Positions 14,731 to 15,127 of a stretch of DNA of 15,127 bases are shown here, one piece after another (positions within the stretch are counted from its first letter, which is position 1; every line of letters begins with the position of its first letter). The position numbers and the translations under genes were made by a program. Origin of the DNA: Ottowia sp. (GTDB lineage Bacteria > Pseudomonadota > Gammaproteobacteria > Burkholderiales > Burkholderiaceae_C); NCBI GenBank assembly GCA_023228705.1, contig JALOAS010000078.1:1-15127 (forward strand). Direction: 5' to 3'. The notes below the pieces were generated by a model, which saw only the letters and a program-made list of their open reading frames with translations, was not told the DNA's origin and did not search any database.

Positions 14731-14843
14731 AACATCAGGTTTTGCGTTGAGCGTTGAGCGTTCAGCGTAAAACCACAACCGCCCAACGCCCAACGCCCAC
14801 GCACCACGCAAAACCCTCAACGCCTGACGCTCAACCTCTTCAT
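14727..14843. repeat. Second heptad-repeat element, between livH and livM
   Basis: The gap holds degenerate copies of the heptad in the array at 109-203, in both orientations. GTTGAGC-type units lie at 14746-14767, CCCAACG-type units at 14782-14802, and CTCAACG-type units at 14816-14836. GGTTTTGCGT (14738-14747) and ACGCAAAACC (14806-14815) are a perfect 10-bp inverted repeat that could fold most of the gap into one stem-loop. The right end, ACGCTCAACCTCTTCAT (14827-14843), matches 207-223 at 16 of 17 positions. The left boundary is unclear; ATGAA followed by AGGTT (14727-14741) may be a degenerate copy of the end motif that includes the livH stop codon. Confidence 0.65.
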
Positions 14844-15114
14844 GTTCTACCGAGAAAACGGCCAGTTCAAGACCACGTACCGGTCCGACCAGCAGATCTT
14901 TCCCATCCTGCAGGACCGCATCGCCATCCTGGCGCTGCTGGTGCTGGCGTTTGCCGTGGTGCCGTTCGCGGCCAGCAGCTACCAGTTCTCGGCCATCCTG
15001 ATTCCGGTGGTCATCCTGTCGTTAGTGCATCATCCTTTCTGTAATTTCATTGCCCGTGGTCTTCGCCCGCAGTTGCCGGCATGCCGGCCACTGCGGGCGG
15101 CACCAAGCGCATGA
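14842..15114 (+). pseudogene. livM: LivM permease, 5' fragment, disrupted after about codon 60
   Basis: The second permease of the importer. The first 60 residues (MFYRENGQFKTTYRSDQQIF, then a membrane segment and ILIPVVILS) match the conserved start of LivM proteins linked to this operon type. A full-length relative has roughly 350 residues and continues with further membrane helices. Here the frame leaves the family at about 15021 and ends at 15114 after an unrelated tail (HHPFCNFIARGLRP) with no hydrophobic helices. Local base composition changes at the same point. No Shine-Dalgarno motif precedes the ATG, because the heptad element (CTCAACCTCTTC) abuts it. Insertion of a mobile element is the simplest explanation; a deletion, inversion or assembly junction would look the same. 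The remainder of livM may lie beyond the window. Confidence 0.8.
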
Positions 15115-15127
15115 GGCCGTGCAGACT
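15022..15127. mobile_element. Probable end of an inserted element (unidentified)
   Basis: The sequence from 15022 interrupts livM. Its first 30 bases are clearly AT-richer than the surrounding genes, and a strong palindrome follows at 15065-15098. An ATG at 15111 opens a frame running off the window (MRPCR), too short to identify. I cannot name an insertion-sequence family: the terminal bases match none I recognise, and the other end is outside the window. Confidence 0.45.
15065..15098. repeat. Near-perfect 34-bp palindrome
   Basis: The outer arms GCCCGCAGT (15065-15073) and ACTGCGGGC (15090-15098) are exact complements. The centre GCCGGCATGCCGGC (15075-15088) is itself a perfect palindrome. 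Only the T15074/C15089 pair fails. No T run follows, so it is more like a REP, attachment or element-end hairpin than a terminator. Confidence 0.85.

Noticed and set aside
12598..14820. 740-codon minus-strand open frame opposite livG and livH
   Set aside because: It is histidine- and alanine-rich without motifs, and the plus strand contains clear LivG and LivH. Long antisense frames are expected in such GC-rich DNA. The same applies to 1968-3956, 3927-5294, 5361-7058 and 11561-12985.
15022..15050. Group II intron 5' end in livM
   Set aside because: The junction lacks the GTGYG start expected for such introns, and no intron structure can be seen in the remaining bases.

Overview
This is GC-rich DNA (roughly two thirds G+C by eye) of betaproteobacterial type, most likely Burkholderiales and probably Comamonadaceae. 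The assignment rests on the mfd / ispD-ispF neighbourhood, the closely linked OmpR/EnvZ pair, and an operon that joins a fatty-acyl-CoA-synthetase-like enzyme to LivG/LivH/LivM transporter genes. I recognise these family resemblances but could not run a search, so the genus is left open.

Layout. Positions 1-323 contain no convincing gene. They hold a perfect heptanucleotide tandem array bounded by related inverted ends. Positions 324-3812 (minus strand) encode the transcription-repair coupling factor Mfd. Diverging from it, 3990-6323 encodes an orphan molybdenum hydroxylase large subunit (CoxL form II / xanthine dehydrogenase family). It is followed by ispD and ispF, two steps of the non-mevalonate isoprenoid pathway, whose genes overlap by an ATGA. 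Convergent with these, on the minus strand, are a sensor kinase (EnvZ/RisS type, 7589-9103) and its OmpR-type regulator (9184-9939), with a good sigma70-like promoter upstream. Next, also on the minus strand, is a Crp/Fnr-family regulator (10133-10852).

A compact divergent control region (10853-10984) separates that regulator from a plus-strand operon: AMP-forming acyl-CoA synthetase (10985-12952), livG (12949-13782), livH (13801-14730) and the first 60 codons of livM (from 14842). The control region contains an 18-bp palindrome inside a perfect 10-bp inverted repeat. The palindrome lies near -41.5 of the predicted operon promoter and touches the predicted -10 of the regulator's own promoter. 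This suggests that the Crp/Fnr protein activates the operon and represses itself. The operon probably imports and CoA-activates an organic acid or acyl compound.

The right edge looks rearranged. A second heptad-repeat element separates livH from livM and leaves livM without a visible ribosome binding site. livM then diverges abruptly after about codon 60 into unrelated, locally AT-richer sequence with a strong palindrome, probably the end of an inserted mobile element. The most interesting points are the heptad elements with shared inverted ends, the broken livM, the architecture of the divergent control region, and the orphan molybdenum enzyme gene lying between mfd and ispD.
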